Below are positions 17,248 through 27,700 of a stretch of 64,000 bases of DNA, piece by piece. The translations under genes were made by a program, and so were the position numbers. The stretch's first letter is position 1. The number at the start of each line of letters is the position of its first letter. The notes under the pieces were generated by a model. It was not told where the DNA came from and made no database searches. It saw only the letters and a program-made list of their open reading frames with translations. The DNA is from an uncultured Lachnospiraceae bacterium (lineage in GTDB: Bacteria; Bacillota; Clostridia; Lachnospirales; Lachnospiraceae), in assembly GCA_947623185.1 (NCBI GenBank), contig CANQGL010000001.1, positions 1 through 64,000 on the forward strand, written 5' to 3'.

Positions 17248-18396
17248 TTACTCAAACTTTTTCATATACCGCCTATTCCGATTTCCACCGAGCGCTTCAA
17301 TTTTCCCTTGCTGAACAAGTAAAGACATCAGTTCTCTTGCTCTGCTTATTTTGACGTCTAATAAATCTGCAATTTCCTGCGTCTTATATTCTGTGGTTGG
17401 CGCCATATAATCCAGAATAGCTTTCAGATTCTCTTCCGTTTTCTTTCTTAACGGTTGCTTATTTTGGCTCTTTATCGCCATTTCTTTATCGCCACTTTTT
17501 ATCGCCACTTTTTTACCGCCGCTTTTTGTTGCAGCTCTCTTTACAAATGACAATTTCAGAATTGTCCGATCCGGTCCATATTGTTCCAGCACTTCCGGTT
17601 CCTTCCACCCTTGCTGTTCCCACACTCCATAGATATCTGGCACACCGCTGCCGGCTCTCTCACCAATGCCGATCAAATTCAGCATCTTCATGAGTGCTTT
17701 GTTCCGCGGATCGGAGATTCCACCTTTGAGCATTTGCTCCTTCCCGGTTCGGATACTCCCGGGATTTTCCATCACAATCGTGTCTGCATCTTTTCTTATG
17801 ACAATACCTCGTGGCAAATAGAAATCTGTATTTACGATACAGTTTGCCAGTGCTTCCCGGATCGCTTTATGCACAGGGGTATCGTCCACCCGGATTCCGC
17901 CTTCAAGCTTAAATGGAACTTTCACCTCTTTTACCAGTTTCCCATAGACGCGGAAATAAAAATCAAACAGATTTCCCGTCCAGTCGCCGGAGCTTGACTG
18001 AAGCCGGTCTGTCCATCGAATTGTTGGATCCAGCATTTCCCGATAGTCCAGAAAATATTCAGGGAATTCATATAGAATCCTATACTCCTGGCCGAACATC
18101 AAAAGGCCTGCGGCGGTCGGATGCAGCTTTCCGTCTTCCTTTGCTATGCGGGCAGCACCGATTCTTTCCAGATATTCGTGATCTTCCAGTTTTTCCCATA
18201 TGTGCTCCCTGCGAAACACCATGTGGCGGTTTCGGTAACCATGTACTGTTTCTATATCTAAATCCGACATGGACATATCGGAAAGCACCTTCATATCCAT
18301 GGTTTCCTCGGGCGTGTCACGCAACATTGCCAGAACTTCGCTCCGGGTACAATGATAATCTCCTTCCCAGTTTCGGCGAAATGTTCCATTGAACAT
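17248..18396 (-). pseudogene. AlbA_2/divergent-AAA ATP-binding protein lacking its N-terminal domain
   Basis: 382 residues are readable on the minus strand from ATG 18396. GTFRRNWEGDYHCTRSEV is normally found about 110 residues into these proteins, just after the AlbA_2 (Divergent AAA_4) domain. The HATPase_c_4 part follows (HKAIREALANCIVNTDFYLPRGI, NPGSIRTGKEQMLKGGISDPRNKAL, GIGERAGSGVPDI). Near residue 290 is a linker with an imperfect repeat (KVAIKSGDKE, MAIKSQNKQ), then a winged-helix tail. The missing N-terminus and the unrelated sequence upstream indicate a 5' truncation. It might still be translated, but without its first domain. Confidence 0.7.
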
Positions 18397-18566
18397 ATCA
18401 TCTTTGAGAAGAATACCGTGCTATATCTGACAAAAACAATCGTTTCTTCTTATGGACGAAATCCTGACAATAAACAAATTCAATGAAACCTCCTAGCCAC
18501 ATTGTAAAACAAAGGGGACTCAACATGCTGCGGCTAATTTTACCACGCGTATTTTGTCCGTACTTA

Positions 18567-18595
18567 TTGACAAAACCTGATTTCTTTTGTAAAAT
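18567..18595 (+). promoter_or_regulatory. Promoter of loaP and the polysaccharide locus
   Basis: A perfect TTGACA (18567-18572), 17-bp spacer and TAAAAT (18590-18595). It predicts a roughly 230-base leader before loaP. No comparably good promoter is seen between loaP and the chain-length gene, so it may drive the long operon. Confidence 0.75.
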
Positions 18596-18633
18596 TCCAT
18601 TAAACAAAGCATTTAATTTTGCTTGTTGCAGTT

Positions 18634-18654
18634 CGCAGAAAAGAGTGTTCTGCG
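18634..18654 (+). promoter_or_regulatory. Hairpin in the loaP leader
   Basis: CGCAGAA (18634-18640) pairs with TTCTGCG (18648-18654) around a 7-base loop, and flanking GT/AC bases extend the stem after one mismatch. It lies about 32 bases into the predicted transcript. It could be a leader structure recognised by the antiterminator; this is unproven. Confidence 0.45.
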
Positions 18655-18831
18655 GACGTCAAGAACCGGGATGGAGGCTGCGCGCCCGAGACGGCATCTT
18701 CCTGAAAGGGGTCATACCAGCCATGCACTTTATGGCGTTTTGCTGATTGGGCTGATTTATTTATGCGGCCCGAGTGGCGAAGCATTGTCCCTGTTAGCCA
18801 AATTCCCGGAAGCGAACAGGGGGCAGTCTTA

Positions 18832-19611
18832 ATGCAGTGGTATGTAATGCAGACGTGGACCGGAAAGGAAGAGCAGCTGGTAGAGATGGTCCGCAGAGTC
18901 GTTCCAAGGGAATGCTACGGCGATTGCTTCGTGGCATACTATGAACGCCTTTTCTGGCGGCAGCAGAAGAACCTGATCCATGTGGAGCGGTCTTTCCCCG
19001 GCTATGTATTCATCACCTGCGACGATCCGGACGGACTGTTTTTCAGCCTGAAAAACGTCCCGAGCATGTCAAAAATAATCGGTGACGGGAATTTTACGTT
19101 CCTTCCGCTCGATCCGAATGAGGCGTTATTTTTAAACGAAGTCATGGATGCGGATCATGTGATGCGCCTTTCCTACGTTTCGACGGACGGAAAGAATCAT
19201 GTCCGTCAGATCTCGGGGCCGCTTAAGGCCTGCGAGGAGAAGATCGTGCGCTGGCGTTTCAGGGAACGGTATGTGAACGTCAATTTAAAGCTTCTGGGAA
19301 AAGAAAAAAACGTCATGCTGGGGATCGTCTTAAACGAGGATATCCGGCGCGAACTCTTATACGGTAAGGTCGAGGCGCCGATCATGGTGCCCGAGCATTA
19401 CGTCTTACCGTTTGTGGGTACGGACGCAGACGGCAAGGCGGCGGAGCTTTCCGCAGGCGATCCGGTCACGGTGGTGGACGGTTCGTTCGTGGGGATGCCG
19501 GCGGTGATCTATCAGGTAAAAAGGAATACGGTAAAAATCGGCGTCCGTTTGTTCGGCCAGGATATGGCTGTGGAGGTGCCGATCGGAACAGTGAGAAAGA
19601 CCGTTGCATAG
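18832..19611 (+). CDS. loaP: Transcription antiterminator, LoaP/NusG-family
   Basis: A NusG paralogue that lets RNA polymerase read through terminators in long biosynthetic operons. The start at ATG 18832 follows AGGGGG. The product has 259 residues, longer than NusG (about 175). The NGN domain is MQWYVMQTWTGKEEQLVEMVRR with SFPGYVFITCD, and the KOW domain is LSAGDPVTVVDGSFVGMPAVIYQV at about residues 207-230. LoaP proteins are typically encoded next to the polysaccharide or antibiotic operons they control, and here the gene is first in a roughly 43-kb polysaccharide locus. An intrinsic terminator overlaps its stop codon. Confidence 0.88.
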   Translation: MQWYVMQTWTGKEEQLVEMVRRVVPRECYGDCFVAYYERLFWRQQKNLIHVERSFPGYVFITCDDPDGLFFSLKNVPSMSKIIGDGNFTFLPLDPNEALFLNEVMDADHVMRLSYVSTDGKNHVRQISGPLKACEEKIVRWRFRERYVNVNLKLLGKEKNVMLGIVLNEDIRRELLYGKVEAPIMVPEHYVLPFVGTDADGKAAELSAGDPVTVVDGSFVGMPAVIYQVKRNTVKIGVRLFGQDMAVEVPIGTVRKTVA

Positions 19612-19623
19612 ACGGTCTTTTTT
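19596..19623 (+). terminator. Intrinsic terminator overlapping the loaP stop codon
   Basis: A perfect 9-bp stem AAAGACCGT / ACGGTCTTT around a 7-base loop, with the distal arm running into a six-T tract. The loaP stop codon lies in the loop. It separates the antiterminator gene from the structural genes, so read-through here would be an obvious control point. Confidence 0.85.
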
Positions 19624-19740
19624 CGTGCGCTGAATTCGGACTCATCCTGAATGAGAACGCGGTGGGAGAAGCCCATACGGCGGCAAAAAGTGTGATGCGG
19701 TGATCACTGCAGATCATGAGGAGTTGACAGAAGCAGGAGA

Positions 19741-21246
19741 ATGGAGAAGAAGAAATTTAATATCGACAGTCTGAAATCATACTGTCAGATCAATAACATG
19801 AAAACTTTATATGTCAGAAACATCCTGCTGGATCTGTGGGAGGTAAGAAAAAAAGCCGCGATCTTCGTGGCTTTTTGTGTGTTTATCGCTGTTGTTCTGG
19901 CGCTCCGCCCGGGAACGCCCGCCAATCTCTCCGCCGAGCAGAAGAAAGAACTAGCGGATTATAACAGTCAGATCGAAGAATACGATACGGCGATCGATGA
20001 TCTCAAGACCAGCATTGAGGACAATAAAAAGCAGGTCAGCGAGCTGAAGAATTACGTCGATAACGCGATCTATATGCAGATTGATCCGCAGAATATCCAG
20101 ACCTCGGTCGTCCAGTACAGCCTGCAGACCGGCGGGAACGTGGGAAATATACTAAACTCCTTTATTACCTATATCAATGACGGCGGACTGCGGGAGTCGG
20201 TCTCCGAGGAGGATAAGGACCTGCAGCCGGAGTACTGGCGGGATATCATCGGAGCCTACTTAAACAGCAACATCATCAACATCACGGTCGTCCACTATGA
20301 CGCTGAGAAATGCGCGCGCATCATGGAGATCGTAAAGCAGAGGATCCAGGAGCATGTGCCGGAGGTGAAGGCGGCGCAGGGCGATTTCACACTGACCGAG
20401 CTGGAGACATCACAGTTCGTGAAGGCGGACGCCGGGATAGTGAATGGCCAGAACGGCCACCGGAACAATCTGAAGAACTATGAGGCAGGGCTGGCGGACC
20501 TGCGGAACCGGCTGGTCTCCTACCGGACGAATAAGGCCAACTACATCAAGAACAACGAGCCGGACTTTGCCCCAAAAGCGGAAGAGAGTCCGGTCATTCG
20601 TGTGATCAAATATCTCCTGGTGGGGATCATCATGGGCGTCGTGATCGCCTGTGCGGCGGTAATGTTGCGTTATATCTTAAGTGATCGCCTGCGGTCGGCC
20701 GCGGATCTCAGGGATTTTGGGTTGAACGTGCTGGGGATCTGCAGGATCCGCAGCGAAGAAAAGAAAGAGGACAAGACAGATCTCCCCGGTGGTAGGGAGG
20801 ACCCGTTTGGAGATAAAGAATCAGATAGGGCAGAGACACCAGACCATGATACATCTGCCGATGCTGAAAAAACACTGGAAACGGCAGGTAGCAGTTTGAC
20901 TTTCCACCCTGAGCCCGCAAGGGCGGCGATGGATATCAAAGTCCTTGCCGAAGCACGGAGCAGGATACGGGAGACGAATGCGGTATCCATCGATCTGCTG
21001 CATGAGGACGAGTTCTGTATCCAAGCTGCGACAGCTTATACAGAAGCTCTTTCGGAAGCCGGAATGACAGCCGGGTGTGTGAGCCACATCATGGACAGCG
21101 CGGAGAATCTGAAAAAGATGGTCGAGGCCGGAGCTTGTCTGCTGGTGGCAGAGGCTGGTAAGACGACATATCAGGATCTGAAGCAGCACATCGAACTGTG
21201 CGGGCGGTATCAGATCACTGTGCTCGGCTGTGTGGTGATCGAATGA
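19741..21246 (+). CDS. Chain-length determinant (Wzz/CpsC-type) with a degenerate kinase-like C-terminus
   Basis: Membrane protein controlling polysaccharide chain length. The 501-residue product has a first transmembrane helix at about residues 39-55 (IFVAFCVFIAVVLAL) and an extracytoplasmic coiled-coil region at 60-280 (QIEEYDTAIDDLKTSIEDNKKQ). A second helix lies at about 287-309 (YLLVGIIMGVVIACAAVML), followed by a 190-residue cytoplasmic part. That tail ends like a bacterial tyrosine kinase (CLLVAEAGKTTYQDLKQHIELC, ITVLGCVVIE) but has no Walker A or Tyr cluster, so it is probably regulatory only. No separate CpsD kinase or CpsB phosphatase is in the window. The next gene overlaps by 4 bases. 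Confidence 0.8.
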   Translation: MEKKKFNIDSLKSYCQINNMKTLYVRNILLDLWEVRKKAAIFVAFCVFIAVVLALRPGTPANLSAEQKKELADYNSQIEEYDTAIDDLKTSIEDNKKQVSELKNYVDNAIYMQIDPQNIQTSVVQYSLQTGGNVGNILNSFITYINDGGLRESVSEEDKDLQPEYWRDIIGAYLNSNIINITVVHYDAEKCARIMEIVKQRIQEHVPEVKAAQGDFTLTELETSQFVKADAGIVNGQNGHRNNLKNYEAGLADLRNRLVSYRTNKANYIKNNEPDFAPKAEESPVIRVIKYLLVGIIMGVVIACAAVMLRYILSDRLRSAADLRDFGLNVLGICRIRSEEKKEDKTDLPGGREDPFGDKESDRAETPDHDTSADAEKTLETAGSSLTFHPEPARAAMDIKVLAEARSRIRETNAVSIDLLHEDEFCIQAATAYTEALSEAGMTAGCVSHIMDSAENLKKMVEAGACLLVAEAGKTTYQDLKQHIELCGRYQITVLGCVVIE

Positions 21247-22502
21247 GACGGATCATCGATACAGTATCGGTGCGCGTCAGAACGCTCCCTCAGAGGAGAC
21301 CTTTGGGAATGTATTTCGATGAGGTGGTCCGAAATAGCGACCATACAGGAGAGCAGCTCTTCTTAGTGAGCTTTGCGATCTATCAGGCCATGTGCATATG
21401 GGATACGACTATGTTCCCGCTGCCGTTTTGGGCGGAGCTTCTGGGGAAGGCAGTCGCGCTGGGGATCGTAGTGGTAAAGATCCTGCTGTACGACGGATAC
21501 AGTCCGGTGAAACTGGTCGTACTTGTTACCGCGGCCGCCTGTACGGCATTTACGGCTTATTCAGCAAGGTATATCCCTGCTTTTGTCTGGGTGGTATATC
21601 TTGCGGGCAGCAGGAACGTATCGTTTAAGAAGATCTTGGAAGTATATCTGGTCGTTACCTGTGCCGGGATGATCATGGCATATGCGGCGTCGATGATCGG
21701 AACGATCGAGAACCTGCAGTATATTTCCGAAAAGAGAGGAATACGGAACTCATTTGGGATCATCTATACGACAGACTTTGCGGCACATATCTTTTACATG
21801 CTGTTGACTTGGTTTTATTTAAAGGGAGAAGATCTGAAAGGTATCCACTATCTGGGAGCAGTGATCACAGCGACGCTGATCTATCTTTTCTGCAGCGCCC
21901 GGCTGGACAGCGTAAGTATCTTGATGACTGCAGCATTATTCTGGATCGGAAATGCGATCACCCGGTCACGATATACCGGAGACAGAGTAAAGAGACTCTG
22001 GAATCAGGGATGGGCGAAGATCAGCCCATTCATCATGCCGGTTTGTCTGGCAGTGGCTCTGGGAGCGACATATGCATACGGCGCAGGAAACGGCCCGAGT
22101 CAAAAGTTGATAGAATTTGACCAGATCTCTGGAGGAAGGCTCCGGCTGGGCTGGGAAGGAATCGAGAAGTATGGCCTGCACTTATTGGGCAGATATGTCC
22201 CGATGATCGGAAACGGCGAAACAACAAAGTTCCAGACCAATTACTCGTTTGTGGATAGTTCTTATATCAATCTGCTCTTACGGGCCGGGATCCTGTTCAT
22301 GGCAGCTGTCCTGATTCTGTATGCCATTTCCTGCCGGAAGAACAGCCGCGATCTGTATTTCCTGTATGCGGTCGCACTGATATCCGTAAACAGCATGATC
22401 GCCCATCATCTGGCAGAGCCTGCTTATAACCCGTTGCTGCTGGCAGCGTTTACGGGATGCGTTCGGGAGACGGGAGATCGATATAAAATAAGCTACCGAT
22501 GA
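21243..22502 (+). CDS. O-antigen/EPS polymerase-like membrane protein (first Wzy)
   Basis: The start at ATG 21243 forms an ATGA overlap with the chain-length gene. The 419-residue polytopic protein has about ten hydrophobic segments and a large loop before the last ones, containing GGRLRLGWEGIEKYGLHLLG and NYSFVDSSYINLLLRAG. Wzy polymerases share that kind of loop; the second such protein at 36805 has the analogous GRLSLGRKGMVDYGITLFG and YNYVDSAYLQILYQYG. It probably links flipped repeat units outside the membrane. Confidence 0.8.
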   Translation: MRRIIDTVSVRVRTLPQRRPLGMYFDEVVRNSDHTGEQLFLVSFAIYQAMCIWDTTMFPLPFWAELLGKAVALGIVVVKILLYDGYSPVKLVVLVTAAACTAFTAYSARYIPAFVWVVYLAGSRNVSFKKILEVYLVVTCAGMIMAYAASMIGTIENLQYISEKRGIRNSFGIIYTTDFAAHIFYMLLTWFYLKGEDLKGIHYLGAVITATLIYLFCSARLDSVSILMTAALFWIGNAITRSRYTGDRVKRLWNQGWAKISPFIMPVCLAVALGATYAYGAGNGPSQKLIEFDQISGGRLRLGWEGIEKYGLHLLGRYVPMIGNGETTKFQTNYSFVDSSYINLLLRAGILFMAAVLILYAISCRKNSRDLYFLYAVALISVNSMIAHHLAEPAYNPLLLAAFTGCVRETGDRYKISYR

Positions 22503-22514
22503 GGTGAAGCAAAA

Positions 22515-23933
22515 ATGTACACACGGAGCATGAGCGGATGGGGAAAACATCTGGATTTCCTTATCCTTGATGCGGTCATGCTTGAAATTGCATTATTCAT
22601 GAGCTACGGGATCCGTCATGACTGGTCCTATCAGGGATTCAGCAATATCTACCAGACACTTGCTCTGCTCTTGGCGATGTCCAGCATCTGTGTCGGAATC
22701 TTAAGAGAAAGCTATCATGGGATCTTAAGAAGAGACGCCTTCCGGGAATGCAGGGAAGCCTTCAGTCATGTGACAGCGGTGGAAGTGATTCTGATCGCAG
22801 CGGCATTCTTTTTAAAAGAATTTTCCTACTCTCGAGAAGTGTTCCTTCTCTTATGGGTGATCGGGACAGCACTTTGCTGGTCGGAACGCTGCCTTTGGAG
22901 ACAGGTGCTGAAAAAGATTGGAGTCGGTAAGAGAAAGCGCCGTCAGGTGCTGTTGATAACGACCTTCGATTTGGCTGAGACCGTTACGAAAGAATGGAAA
23001 GAGCAAGACATTTTTGACTGCGAATTGTGTGGGATCTGCCTTGCCGACAGAGGCGAAGAGGGCTGTAGTGAACCGGATAAGGTCGATGGGATTCCTGTGA
23101 CGGGAAGTATCACGGAGATTCGGGGATACCTATTAAAACATGTGGTCGATGAAGTCTTGGTCCGGCCGGGTGCGATCCTGACCGGAGATCAGATGGACGA
23201 GCTTTTGCAGGCAGGATTGACAGTACATATCAATGTGGAAGATCTTACACAGTCATCGGTCCCGACATATCTGGAGACCTTCGCAGGCTCTGTGGTACTG
23301 ACTTCAGCGATCCGGATCGTAAAGCCATGGGAGATGTGGGCAAAGCGACTGATGGATATCTTAGGGAGTCTGGTTGGTCTTGTGATTACAGGGATCGCCT
23401 GTATCTTTGTTATTCCTGCTATCAAGCTTGCCGATCCGGGACCGGCATTCTTCAGTCATATCCGTGTCGGAAAGAACGGAAGAAGATTTCGTATGTATAA
23501 GTTCCGCAGCATGTATCAGGACGCGGAGGAACGAAAGAAAGAACTGATGGCTCAGAACGAGATGAAAGGCGCGATGTTCAAGATGAAAGATGATCCGCGG
23601 ATCATCAAGGGGATCGGGCATTTTATCAGGAAGACGAGCATCGACGAGCTACCGCAGTTCTGGAACGTCCTTAAGGGAGATATGAGCCTTGTAGGCACAA
23701 GACCGCCGACAGAGGAAGAATACGATTCCTACGAGATGCGGTACATGAGACGGTTGGCAATAAGACCGGGCATCACCGGGATCTGGCAGACCAGTGGACG
23801 GAACAGTGTGAAGGACTTTGATGATGTCGTGAGGATGGATACGGAGTATATCAACCGCTGGAGCCTGATGCTAGATATCAGATTGCTGTTTAAGACAGTG
23901 AAGGTAGTGTTTATGGAGGATGGGGCAGCGTAA
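22515..23933 (+). CDS. Polyprenyl-phosphate sugar-1-phosphate transferase (priming enzyme, first copy)
   Basis: The start at ATG 22515 follows GAGGTGAAG. The 472-residue product has four N-terminal membrane segments (residues 15-125), a CoA-binding-like domain (about 140-260) and a fifth helix near 285 (MDILGSLVGLVITGIACIF). The C-terminal bacterial sugar transferase domain has KFRSMYQDAEERKKEL, TSIDELPQFWNVLKGDMSLVGTRPP and RPGITGIWQTSGRN. It transfers a sugar-1-phosphate from a nucleotide sugar to undecaprenyl phosphate, the first step of repeat-unit assembly. The sugar cannot be read from sequence. A second priming enzyme is at 56609. Confidence 0.92.
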   Translation: MYTRSMSGWGKHLDFLILDAVMLEIALFMSYGIRHDWSYQGFSNIYQTLALLLAMSSICVGILRESYHGILRRDAFRECREAFSHVTAVEVILIAAAFFLKEFSYSREVFLLLWVIGTALCWSERCLWRQVLKKIGVGKRKRRQVLLITTFDLAETVTKEWKEQDIFDCELCGICLADRGEEGCSEPDKVDGIPVTGSITEIRGYLLKHVVDEVLVRPGAILTGDQMDELLQAGLTVHINVEDLTQSSVPTYLETFAGSVVLTSAIRIVKPWEMWAKRLMDILGSLVGLVITGIACIFVIPAIKLADPGPAFFSHIRVGKNGRRFRMYKFRSMYQDAEERKKELMAQNEMKGAMFKMKDDPRIIKGIGHFIRKTSIDELPQFWNVLKGDMSLVGTRPPTEEEYDSYEMRYMRRLAIRPGITGIWQTSGRNSVKDFDDVVRMDTEYINRWSLMLDIRLLFKTVKVVFMEDGAA

Positions 23934-23976
23934 GCTTAATAGGACTTGAAAATTTTAAAAAGGATAGGCTGAAAAC

Positions 23977-24747
23977 ATGAATGAGGATTATACTTTTCCA
24001 AGAAACTTTCTCTTGTGGGGGAAAGTTGGGTTTTGTGCAAGTAATAAAGAGATAGCAGTAAAAAATATAATGTCACTGCAAACTTATCCTAAAAGCGCTA
24101 CGGTCGGTTTTGTTGGTATACCGGCGTCTGTAATATGTATGGAAAATGAGAGCGTTTCTAAAGTATATAGAAATTTGACATATGTTTCTGTTGACGGAAT
24201 GCCTATCATAAAGAAATGTAGACGAGTAGGAATCTCATGTGAGAGATGCTCAGGGCCAGATATCATGATGAGAATTATTGAAGAGGGCATAAAACCAGGA
24301 AAAACACATTACTTCTATGGAGGGAAAGATTATTCTATCTTAGAAAAAATGAAAAGCAATTTAGAAGTCAAGTATCCAGGAATTAGTATTGTAGGGATGT
24401 ATTCGCCACCGTTTCGAGATTTAACTGAAGAAGAAGATAAAAAAGTATGTAATGAGATTAATAGTTTACATCCTGATTATGTATGGGTTGGTATTGGACA
24501 ACCTAAACAAGATTATTGGGTTGAACAACATGGGCAATTGCTGAAGAATACAACTATTCTAGGTGTAGGCGCTGCATTTGATTTTATTGCAGGCTCTTTA
24601 AATAGGGCTCCCAAGATTATTCAGGATGCCGGATTAGAATGGGTGTATCGGTTCATCAAAGAGCCTGGTCGCTTGTGGAGCCGTTATATTATTGGAGGAT
24701 TAAAATATTTAATCTATAACAGGAAATATAAAGATTTGGCAATATAA
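23977..24747 (+). CDS. WecG/TagA/CpsF-family glycosyltransferase
   Basis: 256 residues with the family signatures VSVDGMPIIKKCRR, SGPDIMMRII, YVWVGIGQPKQDYWV and LGVGAAFDFIAGSLNRAP. Members add N-acetylmannosamine(-uronate) or a related sugar to the primed lipid carrier, usually as the second sugar. It starts the AT-rich stretch of the locus: GC drops sharply compared with the gene before it. AAAGGA lies upstream. Confidence 0.9.
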   Translation: MNEDYTFPRNFLLWGKVGFCASNKEIAVKNIMSLQTYPKSATVGFVGIPASVICMENESVSKVYRNLTYVSVDGMPIIKKCRRVGISCERCSGPDIMMRIIEEGIKPGKTHYFYGGKDYSILEKMKSNLEVKYPGISIVGMYSPPFRDLTEEEDKKVCNEINSLHPDYVWVGIGQPKQDYWVEQHGQLLKNTTILGVGAAFDFIAGSLNRAPKIIQDAGLEWVYRFIKEPGRLWSRYIIGGLKYLIYNRKYKDLAI

Positions 24748-24770
24748 ATGTGTTAAAAAGGATAAAAAGT

Positions 24771-27700
24771 ATGAAGACAGACAAATTTTTTGCACAAGGC
24801 TATGAAGATGCGCTAAAGGATTATTTATATTCATGTACTAATATATGTAGCGACAGATGGGATTGGATCGTGTTGACGGCATCGAATGAATGTCAAGCGC
24901 ATGCATACCAGATGCAGATTGATAGGAGAATTGCTGAAAAACGTTTACCATTAGGGACGTCTTTTTGCGTCGTTCCAGACTATAGTAATAAAAGGATTGG
25001 TTCGGGAGGAGCCACATTAAATGTTATTCGTTGCCTTGCTGAAAAAATCGGGATTGAAGAAGTATATAAGCAGAAAATTCTTGTGATCCATTCAGGTGGG
25101 GACAGCAAACGGATCCCGCAGTATTCCGTGTGTGGGAAGATTTTTGCGCCGATACCGCGATTGCTTCCTAACGGATATGTATCAACTATCTTTGATGACC
25201 TTGTTATTGCAGCAATTGATATTCCTAACAGATGCGGTAAGGGGATGATGATATTTCCAAGTGATACAGAACTGTTATTTAACTCACGTCAGATTGACTT
25301 ATTATCATGTGATGCTGCGGGATTATCAATAAAAGCTCCTGTTTTGGAAGGACAGGAGCATGGGGTATTTCTTCAAGGAAACAGGAGCCACGATCATAGA
25401 AATAATGACGTGGCTAGGTTTTTGCATAAGCAATCGGAAATTGTACTTAGAGCCAGAGGGGCTGTTGATGAATTAAATCAAGTAAATATCGATACAGGGT
25501 GTATTTGGTTTAGCGATAAAATCATAAAAGAAATGTATGAGCTTATATCGACGAAAGGGATATACGATCAGGTAAGATTTGATCAATTTGTTAATTCTAA
25601 AGTGTGTCTGAACCTTTATTCTGACTTTGTATATCCATTGGCATATGAAGGGACATGGGATGAGTTCTGTCAGGAAACCCCTGAAAAAGGATATTCAAAT
25701 GAATTGTCTAAATGCCGGGAGGAGATCTGGAAAAGATTCCACAAATATGGGCTTGCCCTAGTAAAAATGATGCCAGCAAGATATATTCATTTCGGAATGA
25801 CACATGAGATGTATAATCTCTGGGTAAGCAATATCAACAAGTACAAATATCTCGGTTGGAATTCAAAGGTCATTACTAATGCCAAGACAGGAACAGTTAT
25901 AAATAGTTATATTTCAGAAGATTCTGAGTTGGCTGATAACTGTTACATTGAAAACGCTGTTATAACGCATAGTATTGTAAGCGAAGGAACAGTATTATCT
26001 AATGTGGATATTGATGGTTTTATTATACCGTCTAATGTGGTTATGCATGCTTTAAAGCTAGAAAATGGGAAATATGTTTGCCGGATTTATGGAAGAAATG
26101 ATAACCCGAAAGAGTCATATACTTCGAATTTTTTAGAAAGTTCTTTATCAAAATTAATAAGCTTAACTGGAGTCGAAAAGAAAGCTATTTGGAATGGAAG
26201 TACTGCATCAATTTGGAACGCATGCATCTATCCTGAGTGTGATTCTATGAAAGAAGCTGTAGAATCAGCACTCTTACTATATGATATTATAACCGAAAAA
26301 GCAAGTGAAAAAGATATTTTGAAATGGAAAGATTCTAAAAAACATAGTTTGGCCAGTAGTTATAATAAAGCTGATGTACTTGCTGCTATCAAGAGGGGAA
26401 ATGAGATTTCAAGAAAAATAATGTTAGAGGAGTTCATCACTGAAATTGAAAATGGTGCAGACATGTCAAAAGCAGTTGCTGCTTTAAACTTTAAAGAAGA
26501 TATAGCAACTGAGCTTATCTTAGAGCTAAAAGATATTGCTGCCGCAAGGTGTTTTCCTCAAAATATGAGATTATATATGGCATGTGCGGATATATGTAGG
26601 AAATATTCAATAGAATCACCAGATATAAATTATTTATCTTTTGAAAACTTGGCATACAGCGTTATCTGTAAAACAATCATAGAGGCAACTTTTGATAAAT
26701 ATAAAGTGGATTTCAAAAAATTACATTTTGTGCACGAAAGCTGTACTGTTGATCTCCCAGTCAGAGTAAATTTTTGTGGAAGCCCGTCAGATGCTGCACC
26801 ATATTGCCTGGAACATGGTGGTACAATGATTGACGGAGCACTTCTTCTCAATGGAAAAATGCCAATTAAAGTTACTGTAAGTAAAATTCCTGAACATGAA
26901 GTTAGGCTTGGCAGTTTAGATCAGGATTGTATGGGAATTTTTACAAATTTAGAAGATATTAGGAATTGTAAGAATCCGTCTGATCCTTATGCTTTACATA
27001 AGGCGGTTTTAGTTGCAACCGGGCTTGTCCCGATACAGGCGTCAGGGATTTCTATGGCAGATTTCTGTGATCACCTGGGAGCCGGGATTGAAATGATAAC
27101 AGCCGTTAATGTCCCAAAAGGATCAGGATTAGGGACCAGCAGTATTATTGCGGCTGCTGCAGTTAAAGCATTGAATGAACTTTGTGGGATTAGAGTGACA
27201 GACGAGATGATATATGCACAAGTCTTTTTAGCTGAGCAATTAATGACGACTGGGGGAGGTTGGCAGGATCAGGTTGGGGGACTTACGAAAGGAATTAAAT
27301 ATTTCACTTCAAGACCAGGTAAGTATCAGAAAATAGAAGTTGATCATCTGAACATTTCAAGTGACATATTGGAGGAACTAAATAGCAGATTCGCATTAAT
27401 CTTTTCTGGTCAAAGAAGACTGGCTAGAAATGTACTTAGGGAAGAGATGAACCAATGCATTCGAAATGACAAGTCTGCACTTGATGCAATAAGTAATATA
27501 CAGGAATATTGTGCGGTTATGCGGTATTACTTATTGAAGGGCGATATTACATCATTTGCTAAGTATATTTCAAAACAATATGAACTGGTGAAGGTATTAG
27601 ATAAGGGAGCGTCCAATTCTTTTATTGAATACATTTTTGACATTTGTGATGATCTTTTAGATGGTAAATCAATTTGTGGAGCTGGCGGTGGAGGGTTCCT

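Noticed and set aside
19724..19752. TTGACA considered as a promoter for the chain-length gene
   Set aside because: No -10 element at the right distance; the -10 position would fall inside the coding sequence at AGAAGA.
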